From an uncultured Oscillospiraceae bacterium (GTDB lineage Bacteria > Bacillota > Clostridia > Oscillospirales > Acutalibacteraceae), in assembly GCA_900539425.1 (NCBI GenBank), contig UQBX01000004.1, forward strand, positions 1 to 64,000: a DNA stretch of 64,000 nt, read 5' to 3'. Under the pieces are notes generated by a model. It was not told where the DNA came from. It made no database searches and worked only from the letters and a program-made list of their open reading frames with translations. The position numbers and the translations under genes were made by a program. Below, piece after piece: positions 25,295-34,240 of the stretch. Within the stretch, counting starts at the first letter, position 1; each line of letters opens with the position of its first letter.

Positions 25295-28255
25295 TTATTT
25301 AACAGTTACGTTTTCAGGAGCAGAGAAATCGCTGTAAAGTTTTGAACCCTGATAGTTCTTCCAAGTTCTTACTCTTACGTAGTAAGTCTTTGAACCGTCA
25401 ACATTTATTGTGTAATTTGTGCTTCCTGAGCCGTTTACAAATTCACCGCCTACAACGTTCTTAAAGTCTTTATCAGTTGCCCACTGAATGTAATATCCGT
25501 GGCAGGATGCAATATCCCAGTTTGCTTTAATTGTGTTTCCGCTGGCTTCAACCTCAAGTCCTGTTGGTGCAGCAGGTGCCGCTCCCACGGTTGTTGTTGA
25601 AGATGCAGTGCCGTAATCGTTATATGCAACAACCTTTACGTTGTATTCCCATGAAGGAGTAAGGTCTGTAAAAGTGAATTTGTTTTCTTTTACATCGCCT
25701 TTAAGGTATTCCTTATTGCCGGAAACGATATATACTTTGTATCCTTCCGCATTTGCATCAGCGTTCCATTCAAGATAAAGCGATTTGCCGCCGTTACCGC
25801 GTGCATATACGTTGTATCCTGTCGGTGCTGAAGGCTTTGCGATAGATTTTTCGGGAGCGGAGAAGTCACTGTAAAGCTTTGAGCCCTGGTAGTTCTTCCA
25901 AGTTCTTACTCTTACGTAGTAAGTTTTTGAGGAACTGATGTTTTTGATTGTATAGCTTGTGCTTCCTGAGCCGTTTACAAATTCACCGCCTACAACATTC
26001 TTAAAGCTTTCGTCAGTTGCCCACTGAATGTAATATCCGTGGCAGGATGCAACGTCCCAAGTGGCTTTAATTGTGCTGCCGCTTGATGTTGCTTCAAGAC
26101 CTGTGGGAGCCGCAGGAGCTGCTCCGACGGTTGTTGTTGATGAAGAAGAGCCGTAGTCGTTGTATGCTACTACTTTTACGGTGTACTCCCATGAAGGAGT
26201 AAGATCAGTAAATGTGAACTTGCTTTCCTTTACATCGCCTTTAAGGTATTCCTTATCGCCTGAAACGATATATACTTTGTATCCGTCAGCATTTGAAATG
26301 GTGTTCCAATCAAGATAAAGCGCCTTGCCGCCGTTGCCGCGTGCATATACGTTGTACCATGTAGGTGCGGACGGTTTTGCACCTGATTTAACAGGAGCAG
26401 AGAAATCGCTGTAAAGCTTTGAGCCCTGGTAGTTCTTCCATGTTCTTACTCTTACATAGTAAGACTGTGTAGTGTCTGCTTTTATAGTGTAGCTTGTGCT
26501 TCCTGAGCCGTTGATGTATTCGCCGCCTACAACATTCTTAAAGCTCTCGTCAGTTGCCCACTGAATGTAATATCCGTGGCAGGATGCAACATCCCATGTG
26601 GCTTTAATTGTGTTGCCGTTCATTTCAACATCAAGTCCTGTGGGAGCCGCGGGTGCCGCGCCTACAGTTGTCTTTGATGAAGCTGAGCTGTACTTGTTGT
26701 ATGCAACTACCTTTACGGTGTATTCCCATGAAGGAGTGAAGTCTGTGAAAGTGAACTTGCTTTCCTTTACATCGCCTTTAAGGTATTCCTTATCGCCTGA
26801 AACGATATATACTTTGTATCCGTCTGCATTTGAAATGGTGTTCCAATCAAGATAAAGTGACTTGCCGCCGTTGCCGCGTGCGTATACGTCATACCATGTC
26901 GGAGCAGAAAGTGCCTGGTCAAGCTTTACGCCCTCAGAGAAATCGCCTACTACTGTGCCGCCGTTGAAATTCTTGTATGCTCTTACACGTACATAGTAAT
27001 CCTTGGCATTTGCAATGTTAAGCGTGTAGCTTGTTGTGCCTGAGCCGCTGATTGTAGCAGTGCCTGTTGATGATGAAAAGTCCTTGCTCTTTGACCACTG
27101 AACAATATATCCGTGTCCTGAAGTTGCATCCCATGAAATTTTTACGCTTGAGGAAGAATTTCTGGTCAGCTTAATGTTTTCTACAGGCGCGTTGCCTGCG
27201 CAGATTCTGTAAATTCCGCTTTCTGCAACAAGCTCATCATCCTGATTATATGCCTTTACTTTTACATCGTATTCCCATGTGGGAGTAAGGTTAGTGAATT
27301 TGTATTTGCTTTCGGAAGATTCGCCGTTAAGATATTCCTTGCCTTGTGAGACTGTATATATTTCATATCTGTCTGCGCCGTGAACTTCATCCCATTCAAG
27401 GTAAAGATCCTTGCCGCCGTTGCCGCGTGCGTAAACATTGAAGTTTCTTACTGCAGTGCCTACTTCAACACCCTTGGGCAGATACATGAAATCACAGTCC
27501 ACATCGCCGCTGATTCCGTTTACCTTACCGCTTTCGGTATACTGCCACATATAGTAGTCGCCTGAATAGTCTGTTTTTGTTGTGAAGTGAGCAAGCCATA
27601 CTTTGTAGTCTTTTGAAAGAGCCGCGCCGTCAATCTGATCTGTAAGGAAGGATTTGTTTGCGTACACAGCTGCTTCATAGCCTGCGTTTTCAATAACTTC
27701 GCAGAATGCGCGTACATTTGCAGTCATCTGGGCTTTTGTTATTGTTTTGTTTGCCCACGCAGAATCAAGTCTGCCGTCTGGCACTCCGTAAAATTCGTAG
27801 TCATAGAATACAGGCAGTTCAAGATTGTAATCGCCGAGTATCTCAAGAGTTTTCTGAGCTTCGGCTCTTGCTTCGCTCTCGTTGAGCGCTTGTGAAAACC
27901 AGTAAACGCCTACGGGGAGACCTGCTTCTTTTGCGCCTTCGATGTTTTCTGCCGCCTTGGGGTCAGCGTTTATTGAGTGTTTTGATTTTGTGTAACCGGT
28001 AAAGCCTGCGCGTATTACGGCGTATTCGATTCCGTCGTTTTTAACGCTCTGCCAGTTTACATCACCGTTGTGAGAAGACACGTCAATGCCGTTGTGTCTG
28101 TCATAGCCGTCAAATTTTGCGTTGTGGGTATAAGTCTTTCCGGTGTATTTAGAATAGCTTGTTGTCACCGCCATTGCGGATACCGGGAAAGAGAATACCA
28201 TGATGGCAGCAAGCAGGAATGCAGCTGCCGAGCGTAATCCTTTAGTGAGTGACAT
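25295..28255 (-). CDS. secreted GH25 lysozyme with fibronectin type III repeats
   Basis: 986 aa. Signal peptide (residues 1-29), then a GH25 muramidase domain (~53-258): NGIDVSSHNG (Asp58), the DxE pair in FYDYEF (Asp152, Glu154) and VDCDFMYLP. From ~272 to the end are four modules of about 178 aa, each with two Fn3-like domains (YARGNGGKSLYLDWN... then APTGL...ATWDVASCHGYYIQWATDESFKNVVGG...SYYVRVRTWKNYQGSKLYSDFSAP). Modules 2-4 are nearly identical. Lysozymes of this kind cut the MurNAc-GlcNAc bond; Fn3 arrays act as spacers or wall binding. Third gene of birA-GH25-GH25, 19 bp after the short GH25. Confidence 0.93.
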   Translation of the reverse strand: MSLTKGLRSAAAFLLAAIMVFSFPVSAMAVTTSYSKYTGKTYTHNAKFDGYDRHNGIDVSSHNGDVNWQSVKNDGIEYAVIRAGFTGYTKSKHSINADPKAAENIEGAKEAGLPVGVYWFSQALNESEARAEAQKTLEILGDYNLELPVFYDYEFYGVPDGRLDSAWANKTITKAQMTANVRAFCEVIENAGYEAAVYANKSFLTDQIDGAALSKDYKVWLAHFTTKTDYSGDYYMWQYTESGKVNGISGDVDCDFMYLPKGVEVGTAVRNFNVYARGNGGKDLYLEWDEVHGADRYEIYTVSQGKEYLNGESSESKYKFTNLTPTWEYDVKVKAYNQDDELVAESGIYRICAGNAPVENIKLTRNSSSSVKISWDATSGHGYIVQWSKSKDFSSSTGTATISGSGTTSYTLNIANAKDYYVRVRAYKNFNGGTVVGDFSEGVKLDQALSAPTWYDVYARGNGGKSLYLDWNTISNADGYKVYIVSGDKEYLKGDVKESKFTFTDFTPSWEYTVKVVAYNKYSSASSKTTVGAAPAAPTGLDVEMNGNTIKATWDVASCHGYYIQWATDESFKNVVGGEYINGSGSTSYTIKADTTQSYYVRVRTWKNYQGSKLYSDFSAPVKSGAKPSAPTWYNVYARGNGGKALYLDWNTISNADGYKVYIVSGDKEYLKGDVKESKFTFTDLTPSWEYTVKVVAYNDYGSSSSTTTVGAAPAAPTGLEATSSGSTIKATWDVASCHGYYIQWATDESFKNVVGGEFVNGSGSTSYTIKNISSSKTYYVRVRTWKNYQGSKLYSDFSAPEKSIAKPSAPTGYNVYARGNGGKSLYLEWNADANAEGYKVYIVSGNKEYLKGDVKENKFTFTDLTPSWEYNVKVVAYNDYGTASSTTTVGAAPAAPTGLEVEASGNTIKANWDIASCHGYYIQWATDKDFKNVVGGEFVNGSGSTNYTINVDGSKTYYVRVRTWKNYQGSKLYSDFSAPENVTVK
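25298..27442 (-). repeat. tandem ~537 bp repeats inside the lysozyme gene
   Basis: Four direct repeats encode the paired Fn3 modules, with boundaries near 25,830, 26,370 and 26,905. The three 3'-most copies (25,298-26,910) share long identical stretches, for example the segments coding ATWDVASCHGYYIQWAT and RTWKNYQGSKLYSDFSAP. The fourth (26,905-27,442) is clearly diverged. Such repeats can expand or contract by recombination and can be collapsed in assemblies. Confidence 0.85.
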
Positions 28256-28274
28256 TGAATCATCCTTTCAGTGT

Positions 28275-29069
28275 TTATCCGTTGGTGAACCAGTAGTTCA
28301 TATCAACGCTCTTACTGTTGACTCCATCGCAGGAGCCGCTTTTTGTGTACTGCCATATATCGTACGCGCCAAGATATGTGACAGTTTCATTATAATCGGC
28401 AACCCATATGTAAAGGTCGTCATTCAGCCGGGAAGTGTCTATGTGCTGATTAAGCATAGAAGAGGAAGAATATACTCCGGCATATCTGCCGCTGAGTGTT
28501 ATCTTTTCGCAGAAAGCGTTTATTATCTCAGCCGCTTCGGATTTGGAAAGCTTTGCGTCATAAAGCCTTCCTGTAAGTTCCCCCTCACTGCCGTGCGCGT
28601 ATTCATAATCAATAAATACAGGCAGATCAACATCATATCCTTTTAGTGCGTCAAGCACAAATTCGGCTTCTTCACGTGCCTCTTCCTTGGTTACCGCCTG
28701 GGAGTAAAAATATACTCCCGCCGGAATACCGGCGTCATTTGCGGCGCTCATATTGCTGTCAAACAGGCTGTCCTCCACAACGGCTCCCGTGCCGTAGCCA
28801 CGGTAGCCAATCCTGATTATAGCAAAATCAACCGCGTTTGCAACCGACTGCCAGTTTACCTGCCCGTTGTGGCTTGAAACATCGATGCCTTCTACATATT
28901 GAGCATCTGTTTCAAACAGATTCGGCTTTTCTGCGGAGCGAACTGAAAGCACGATTGACGCGCAGAGAATGCCGATTATCAGCAGCACCGCCGCAGAAAT
29001 TAATGATTTGCCTTTTTTTGTTTTTAAAAATTTTAAATTTATAAATTTTATGCTGAAATTTGTTTTCAT
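28275..29069 (-). CDS. membrane-anchored GH25 lysozyme
   Basis: 264 aa. One N-terminal membrane helix (~23-45, SLISAAVLLIIGILCASIVLSV) with a basic cytosolic leader, then a single GH25 domain: VEGIDVSSHNGQVNWQSV, the DxE pair in VFIDYEYAHG, YIWVADYN, and the C-terminal SVDMNYWF. No wall-binding repeats. Its ATG overlaps the birA stop (ATGA), showing translational coupling. With the long paralogue downstream it probably cuts glycan strands during growth, sporulation or germination. Confidence 0.9.
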   Translation of the reverse strand: MKTNFSIKFINLKFLKTKKGKSLISAAVLLIIGILCASIVLSVRSAEKPNLFETDAQYVEGIDVSSHNGQVNWQSVANAVDFAIIRIGYRGYGTGAVVEDSLFDSNMSAANDAGIPAGVYFYSQAVTKEEAREEAEFVLDALKGYDVDLPVFIDYEYAHGSEGELTGRLYDAKLSKSEAAEIINAFCEKITLSGRYAGVYSSSSMLNQHIDTSRLNDDLYIWVADYNETVTYLGAYDIWQYTKSGSCDGVNSKSVDMNYWFTNG

Positions 29070-30007
29070 ATTTCTCTGATGCTTATTTCGCCGCTTCTCA
29101 GTGTTTGAAGTTCACCGTCAGGCAGGATTATTTCCAGCCCGCCGAAATCATCAACACCTGCGGCTTTCGCCTCTTTCCATACCCCGTTTTCAAGAAATCT
29201 TATGTTTTTGCCTATAACGATGCTGCGGCTTCTGTAATAGTCTATAAAATCGCCGTAAGAGCCGTTGACTATTTTCAGCAGTTCATCACTTACTGCCGCC
29301 ACAAGTTTTGCTCTGCTTATATCGGCACCCAGGCATCCGCCGTTCTCAACGCTGTCCGGAAAATCTGAAGTCTTTATATTTATACCTATTCCTATAATTA
29401 CGGAAGAAACGGTTGCGCTTTCAAAATCAGAGACAGCCTCCGTCAGTATACCGCACACTTTTTTTCCGTCAAGAAAAACATCGTTCACCCATTTTATACC
29501 GGGGTGTTTATCAGTTATCTTTTCAATAGCCCTGCACACCGCAACTGCCGCCGCAGTGGTTGCTGAAACTGCGTTTTGCAAAGGCGAATCGGGGTGAACC
29601 ACAAGGCTCATATAAACGCCCGTGCCTTTTGGCGAGTAAAATACTTTTCCCTGCCTTCCGCGTCCTGCTGTCTGCTGGGCGGAAACGGCAAGAAATTCTG
29701 AACATTCGCCGTCTGCAAGTATTCTTTTTGCGTAATTGTTGGTAGAATCAACGGTTTCTTGGTAAAAAACCTTTATTTTATTTTCCGCGAAGTTCAAAAT
29801 TTCATCTGCATTAAGAACATCCGGATTTTCGGCAAGGCGGTAGCCTTTTTTTGTGTGCGCCTCAATGGGGTACCCCTCATCTCTGAGTGAATTTACGGCT
29901 TTCCACACAGCCGCGCGGCTCTTGCTGAAGCTTTTTGCAAGGCTCTCTCCGCTGATATATCCGCCGCTTTCACGCAGCTTTTTCAGAATATCGTCTTTCA
30001 GACTCAA
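29066..30007 (-). CDS. birA: biotin--[acetyl-CoA-carboxylase] ligase / biotin repressor
   Basis: About 313 aa from TTG at 30007, with GAGGG 11 bp upstream; GTG at 30016 is an alternative and the frame is open to 30106. It attaches biotin to carboxylases. Seen: N-terminal winged helix (LKKLRESGGYISGESLAKSFSKSRAAVWKAVNSLRDEGY) typical of the repressor-type BirA, the biotinyl-AMP loop QQTAGRGRQGKVFYSP, and KWVNDVFLDGKKVCGILTE. C-terminal SH3-like domain present. First gene of an operon with two GH25 lysozymes, an unusual pairing. Confidence 0.92.
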   Translation of the reverse strand: MSLKDDILKKLRESGGYISGESLAKSFSKSRAAVWKAVNSLRDEGYPIEAHTKKGYRLAENPDVLNADEILNFAENKIKVFYQETVDSTNNYAKRILADGECSEFLAVSAQQTAGRGRQGKVFYSPKGTGVYMSLVVHPDSPLQNAVSATTAAAVAVCRAIEKITDKHPGIKWVNDVFLDGKKVCGILTEAVSDFESATVSSVIIGIGINIKTSDFPDSVENGGCLGADISRAKLVAAVSDELLKIVNGSYGDFIDYYRSRSIVIGKNIRFLENGVWKEAKAAGVDDFGGLEIILPDGELQTLRSGEISIREI

Positions 30008-30257
30008 ATCTTTCACCGCCCTCGGAAAATCATTATACAATAATATTTGATGTTGTTCAAGGCGGGTAAATTTAACTTTTAGATTCTTAATCGCCGTCAG
30101 GCGCACGGTTACTGCGTTTTTAGCATTTTGAAAATTTCTGTAATTTTTTTTGCAAAAAACATTTCTTTTATGAAAAAATTAACATTAAAATAAAAATGTA
30201 AAAACATTAATAAATCCGCGTCAGTCCGTAAAGACCGCGCGGAGCTTATATAAACAA

Positions 30258-30286
30258 TAAAAAAAGCGGCGCTTTCTGCACCGCTT
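30258..30286 (-). terminator. intrinsic terminator after degV
   Basis: Minus strand AAGCGG / CCGCTT stem (30264-30286) followed by TTTTTTTATTG. Positions 30008-30257 hold no other gene. Confidence 0.75.
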
Positions 30287-30303
30287 GATTATATAGCATA
30301 TTC

Positions 30304-31155
30304 TTATTTTTTCATATAAAATACGGCAAAAGTTTTTGGTCCGCAGTGTGATGATATTGTGCAGCCTGCGTCTGCCGTGATTATTTCTCCGAATTCGGCT
30401 TTTCCGCTTGCAACACCTTTGGCAAACGCAGTTATCTCGCCGGCAACGCTTCCGGAATTAGCAATAATAATGCGGTCTGTATCCATTTTCTGCGCGTCAT
30501 TAAAAGTGTCGTTTACATACTGCCTGTAAACATTATCCATTTTGCCTCTGTATTTCTTTACAACATCCATTGTGCCCGTCTGATTGTCTACCCCGATAAC
30601 AGGTTTTATGCCAAGCACATTTGCGCCGAATTTTGCAACTGCGCTGCAGCGCCCTCCTTTGTAGAGATAAACAAGATTATCAAGCACAAAAGTGGAATGA
30701 ACTTTCGGCACCAAAGACTGGATACGGCTTGCTATTTTTTTAGCCTCAAACCCTTTGTCTCTAAGGTCGCATGCTTTCAAAACAAGCAGACCCATTCCTC
30801 CGCATAGGTTCTTTGAATCTACAACGTATACGTTGTCAAAATCCTGAGCGGCGGTAACGGCATTTTGGTAACTTGAGGAAACAGCGCTTGAAAGACTTAT
30901 GTGAACTACGCTGCTGCCGTTTTGAGCTGCTTCGGAAAATACGTCATAATATGAAGCGGGAGGCACTGCCGCGGTTTTTGGCATTTCGCCTGTTTTTGAA
31001 ACATGGGCATAAATGTCATCACGCGTTATCTCCTCGCCGTCAAGGAATGATTCGCTGCCAAGCAGTATTGAAAGCGGCGTTATTTTTATTTTTCTTGATT
31101 CAATTACAGATCTCGGCAGATCACATGTGGAGTCCGCCGTTATTATAACGCTCAT
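30304..31155 (-). CDS. DegV family fatty-acid-binding protein
   Basis: 283 aa from ATG at 31155 (AAAGGAG 8 bp upstream). DegV/FakB proteins hold a fatty acid for phosphorylation by FakA. Seen: IITADSTCDLP (start), TAAVPPASYYDVF, VVHISLSSAVSSSYQNA (fatty-acid contact), KNLCGGMGLLVLKACDL, and HCGPKTFAVFYMKK at the end. No fakA (DhaK-like kinase) in the window. Monocistronic, with its own promoter and terminator. Confidence 0.9.
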   Translation of the reverse strand: MSVIITADSTCDLPRSVIESRKIKITPLSILLGSESFLDGEEITRDDIYAHVSKTGEMPKTAAVPPASYYDVFSEAAQNGSSVVHISLSSAVSSSYQNAVTAAQDFDNVYVVDSKNLCGGMGLLVLKACDLRDKGFEAKKIASRIQSLVPKVHSTFVLDNLVYLYKGGRCSAVAKFGANVLGIKPVIGVDNQTGTMDVVKKYRGKMDNVYRQYVNDTFNDAQKMDTDRIIIANSGSVAGEITAFAKGVASGKAEFGEIITADAGCTISSHCGPKTFAVFYMKK

Positions 31156-31185
31156 TCGTGCCGCTCCTTTGCAGATTTTATGCGA

Positions 31186-31214
31186 ATTATACCACAGGAA
31201 AATCAAAACATCAA
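31186..31214 (-). promoter_or_regulatory. SigA-type promoter for degV
   Basis: Minus strand TTGATG (31209-31214), 17 bp spacer, perfect TATAAT (31186-31191), about 30 bp before the start. Confidence 0.65.
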
Positions 31215-31275
31215 TAATTATGCTTTATTATGATGCCCATTTTATAAAAAATTAAGATTTTCAATATCTGCCTGT

Positions 31276-32166
31276 TTATCGTTTTGGCGCGGCAACGGCA
31301 AGATCTTCATTAGCTGAGTAAACTACGCTTTTTTCCTTAATATCAAGGTTTCCGTTGTAAATTTCTATGCCTGTTGTAATAATTCCCACATTCTGTTCGG
31401 CGGCGCCGTCATACGTGGCGTAAACATAAATCTGAGCCTCGGCGCTGTTTGTTTTTTCATCATATGTTATATACGCGTCGCTGAGTCTTACTGATTTCAG
31501 TTTCGCATTTTCGCCGTTTTCGGTTTTTGCGGTTTCGGTGTACCATGCACGTGTTCCTTCCGGAGCAAGGCCTGTATCTGCGTCAAGCGGAACACTTACG
31601 CCGTTGTAGTCCATAACGAACTGAATTATTTGCGGATCTATCTTCAGCTGGTTCAGCGAACAGGTAACAATACTGTTAAAATTTGACAGCCAGTTATCCG
31701 AGTTGGTGTAGGAGACTTTATAAGTGTTTTCGGATTTTTCATCTTTTAAAGTCAAAACATACAGGCCGTACAGCCTTTTGGATTTTATATCTCCTTCTCC
31801 CTCGTCATCAACTATAATGATGTCCTTGCTTCCGTCACTGTTAAAATCAGCATAGTAAACCTGTGTGTCATACTTGCCGAAATTCTCATTCCAGTCAGAA
31901 AATTCTTCCTCTGTGCCATCGTTGTCTATTATTACGAAATCGCCGTCAACATAAACGGAAACGGTTGAGTTTTTTGCCACAAGAGTTCGTTTACCTGCTT
32001 TCTGCGGCTCTGTTCCGCCCGCTTTGTATGAGGTGGTTTCCTGAACAGCCTGCTGTACTGACGGTTTATATACCTTATTATAATACAACACACCGGCAAC
32101 AACGAGAAATGCAAGAACCACCGCAAGCACGGTGATTCCCATTGCCGCTCCTCTTTTCTCTTTCAT
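31276..32166 (-). CDS. membrane-anchored protein with a Ca-binding-like repeat
   Basis: 296 aa. One N-terminal helix (~9-30, MGITVLAVVLAFLVVAGVLYY) anchors an extracytoplasmic domain. It contains YYADFNSDGSKDIIIVDDEGEGD, an Asp-rich loop like the FG-GAP/VCBS or EF-hand motif (DxNxDGxxD), and otherwise beta-strand patterns with no family I know. AAGGA precedes ATG. It begins 5 bp after the HAD phosphatase gene, as third gene of dCMP deaminase-HAD-this. Function unknown. Confidence 0.7.
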   Translation of the reverse strand: MKEKRGAAMGITVLAVVLAFLVVAGVLYYNKVYKPSVQQAVQETTSYKAGGTEPQKAGKRTLVAKNSTVSVYVDGDFVIIDNDGTEEEFSDWNENFGKYDTQVYYADFNSDGSKDIIIVDDEGEGDIKSKRLYGLYVLTLKDEKSENTYKVSYTNSDNWLSNFNSIVTCSLNQLKIDPQIIQFVMDYNGVSVPLDADTGLAPEGTRAWYTETAKTENGENAKLKSVRLSDAYITYDEKTNSAEAQIYVYATYDGAAEQNVGIITTGIEIYNGNLDIKEKSVVYSANEDLAVAAPKR

Positions 32167-32171
32167 TGTTA

Positions 32172-32762
32172 TCAGTCCTTATATTTTTCCGAAAATGAAA
32201 ATTCAACACGCTTGCCGCCCTCTATGTGATAGCATTTGCCTGTGGCAAGTGAAAAAATGTGGCGGTCATGCCTGTATGAATCGGAATATACATCAATTAC
32301 CTTTATGTCATCTTTATTGAATTTTTCATAAAGGCGGCGCACCTTTTCCTCGCCCCGGCAGTTTTCGCCTACTATGGCGCCTGTCTTTTCGCTGTGCCGT
32401 GTGCAGATAAGATAATCAAATCCTGCTCTTTTGGCTATTTCATCAAGCAGAAAATCGGGAGAAGCGCTTATTACCACTGCCGTGCGTTTTCTTTCAAAAA
32501 ACCAAGGAAACAACTGCTTTTCATGCCTGTCCCAGAATTTTTTAACGGCTTTTTCAAGCGGTATCATTGGAGTGAACAGAAAACACATCTTTTTAAACGA
32601 GGTAAAGCTTATTATTTTAAAAACCGTGAGAAGCAGTGCAATAAGTATTGCCGGTATCAATATGATTATCCACGGATAATGAAGCACGCAGTATCCTATA
32701 AAAAGCGAACCGCTGTCAAACGGCACAAGGGTTTTGTCAAAATCGTAAATATCTATTTCCAA
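32172..32762 (-). CDS. HAD-IB-like phosphatase with membrane segment
   Basis: About 196 aa from TTG at 32762, directly after the upstream stop codon and 10 bp after GGAG; a TTG at 32783 is also possible. HAD motif I IYDFDKTLVPFDSGS, motif II VVISASPDF, and a motif III/IV region DVYSDSYRHD identify a haloacid-dehalogenase phosphatase like the phosphatidylglycerophosphatase/SerB group. A strongly hydrophobic stretch (~25-50, YPWIIILIPAILIALLLTVF) suggests membrane association, which fits a lipid-phosphate substrate (inference). Translationally coupled to the dCMP deaminase gene. Confidence 0.75.
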   Translation of the reverse strand: MEIDIYDFDKTLVPFDSGSLFIGYCVLHYPWIIILIPAILIALLLTVFKIISFTSFKKMCFLFTPMIPLEKAVKKFWDRHEKQLFPWFFERKRTAVVISASPDFLLDEIAKRAGFDYLICTRHSEKTGAIVGENCRGEEKVRRLYEKFNKDDIKVIDVYSDSYRHDRHIFSLATGKCYHIEGGKRVEFSFSEKYKD

Positions 32763-32763
32763 A

Positions 32764-33261
32764 TCAAATATTCTCCGCTTCAAAATCTATTTCTATTTTC
32801 TTTTTGCTTTCGAATTTTGTAAGTTTTACTCCCGCCGCCTCAAGCATTCTTCGGCTGGCTCGGTTATTGTCTGTATCAGCGTATTTATCGCTTATGTAAA
32901 TTATCTCTTTTATACCTGCCTGAATTATGGCTTTGGCGCACTCATTGCAGGGGAAAAGCGCAACATATATTCTGGAGCCTTTTACGCCTATTCCGTTTGA
33001 GTTAAGAATTGCATTCAGCTCAGCGTGGCACACAAACGGGTATTTGGTGTCATTCTGATTATCCGCTTTTCGCTCCCACGGAAAAACTTCGTCCGAACAG
33101 CCGCGCGGAAATCCGTTGTAGCCCACGCTCACTATTCTGTTGTCATCATTCACAATGCAGGCTCCTACCTGTGTATTGGGGTCTTTGCTGCGCATTGCTG
33201 AAAGCAGGGCAACGCCCATAAAATATTCGTCCCATGAAATATAGTCTTCTCTTTTCGCCAC
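32764..33261 (-). CDS. deoxycytidylate (dCMP) deaminase, ComEB-like
   Basis: 165 aa from GTG at 33261 (AAAGGGTG 7 bp upstream). It converts dCMP to dUMP for thymidylate synthesis. Seen: zinc site HAE in PFVCHAELNAI (His79, Glu81) and PCNECAKAII (Cys105, Cys108), plus NTQVGACIV and GYNGFPRGC near the N-terminus. First gene of a three-gene operon (HAD phosphatase, anchored protein). Confidence 0.93.
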   Translation of the reverse strand: MAKREDYISWDEYFMGVALLSAMRSKDPNTQVGACIVNDDNRIVSVGYNGFPRGCSDEVFPWERKADNQNDTKYPFVCHAELNAILNSNGIGVKGSRIYVALFPCNECAKAIIQAGIKEIIYISDKYADTDNNRASRRMLEAAGVKLTKFESKKKIEIDFEAENI

Positions 33262-33305
33262 TTAAAACACCCTTTCTAAAGCGGTTTTATTACTGTAATT
33301 CAAAC

Positions 33306-33328
33306 AAGCCGCACTTTCCGCGCGGCTT
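33306..33328 (-). terminator. weak terminator after the Mrp gene
   Basis: AAGCCGC / GCGGCTT stem with a G+C-rich loop; the minus-strand tail TTGTTTG is a poor T tract. Confidence 0.45.
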
Positions 33329-33338
33329 GGTAAGAACA

Positions 33339-34163
33339 TTATTTTCCCTCAAGTGCGCTTACAAATTCGTCAAGCTCGCTGAGTTCTATATCCTCAACCC
33401 TGCCTTCGTCAACAAGGCGGTTCATCTCAGGGTCTATGGGCAGCTTCGCAAGCACGGGCAATCCAAGCTCGGCAGCTGTTTCGTCAATTTTTGACTTGCC
33501 GAAAATATAGTGCTTTTTGCCGCAGTCGGGGCAGATAAAATAACTCATATTCTCAACAAGGCCAAGAGTAGGCACGTTCATTATTTTAGCCATATTAACG
33601 GCTTTGCCCACTATCATTTTTACAAGTTCCTGAGGTGTGGAAACTATAACGATGCCGTCAACCGGAAGGCTCTGGAAAACGGTCAGCGCAACATCTCCCG
33701 TTCCCGGGGGCATATCAACAAAAAGATAATCAAGTTCGCCCCAGCGAACGTCGCTCCAGAATTGCTCAACAACTCCGCTTATAACGGGGCCGCGCCATAC
33801 AACGGGCGAATCCTCTTTATCAAGCAGCATGTTGATACTCATTACCTTTATGCCGCTTTCAGTAATGTTAGGCAGCAGGCATTCGCTGTCCTGCATAGCT
33901 CTTTTTGAAACGCCGAATGATTTCGGCACGGACGGGCCTGTTATATCCGCGTCAAGCACGCCGACTTTTAAACCGGCTTTCGCGCATGCCGAAGCAAGCA
34001 GGCAGGTAACAAGACTTTTGCCAACGCCGCCTTTGCCGCTTACAACGCCTATAACTTTTTTGATATTGGAATATTTATTCATCGGCTTCAAAAAGCTTTT
34101 CGGCTCTTTCCTTTCCCCGCAGTTCTGCGAGCAGGAAGAGCAGTCATGACTGCATTCCGCCAT
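33339..34163 (-). CDS. Mrp/NBP35 family iron-sulfur cluster carrier ATPase
   Basis: 274 aa from ATG at 34163 (AGGAGAT 7 bp upstream). P-loop deviant Walker A VVSGKGGVGKS (~42-51), MRWGELDYLFVDMPPGTGD, and the CxxC pair in SYFICPDCGKKHYIFG that bridges the Fe-S cluster in the dimer. The N-terminus has four cysteines (Cys4, 8, 11, 15), as in NBP35-type proteins, and could hold a second cluster. Likely helps Fe-S assembly in the cytosol. Monocistronic, next to lexA on the same strand. Confidence 0.9.
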   Translation of the reverse strand: MAECSHDCSSCSQNCGERKEPKSFLKPMNKYSNIKKVIGVVSGKGGVGKSLVTCLLASACAKAGLKVGVLDADITGPSVPKSFGVSKRAMQDSECLLPNITESGIKVMSINMLLDKEDSPVVWRGPVISGVVEQFWSDVRWGELDYLFVDMPPGTGDVALTVFQSLPVDGIVIVSTPQELVKMIVGKAVNMAKIMNVPTLGLVENMSYFICPDCGKKHYIFGKSKIDETAAELGLPVLAKLPIDPEMNRLVDEGRVEDIELSELDEFVSALEGK

Positions 34164-34240
34164 ATAAACATCTCCTGTAAACATTTACTTATGTATATTA
34201 TAAACTTTTTTACGAATTATAGCATATAATACATCATTTA

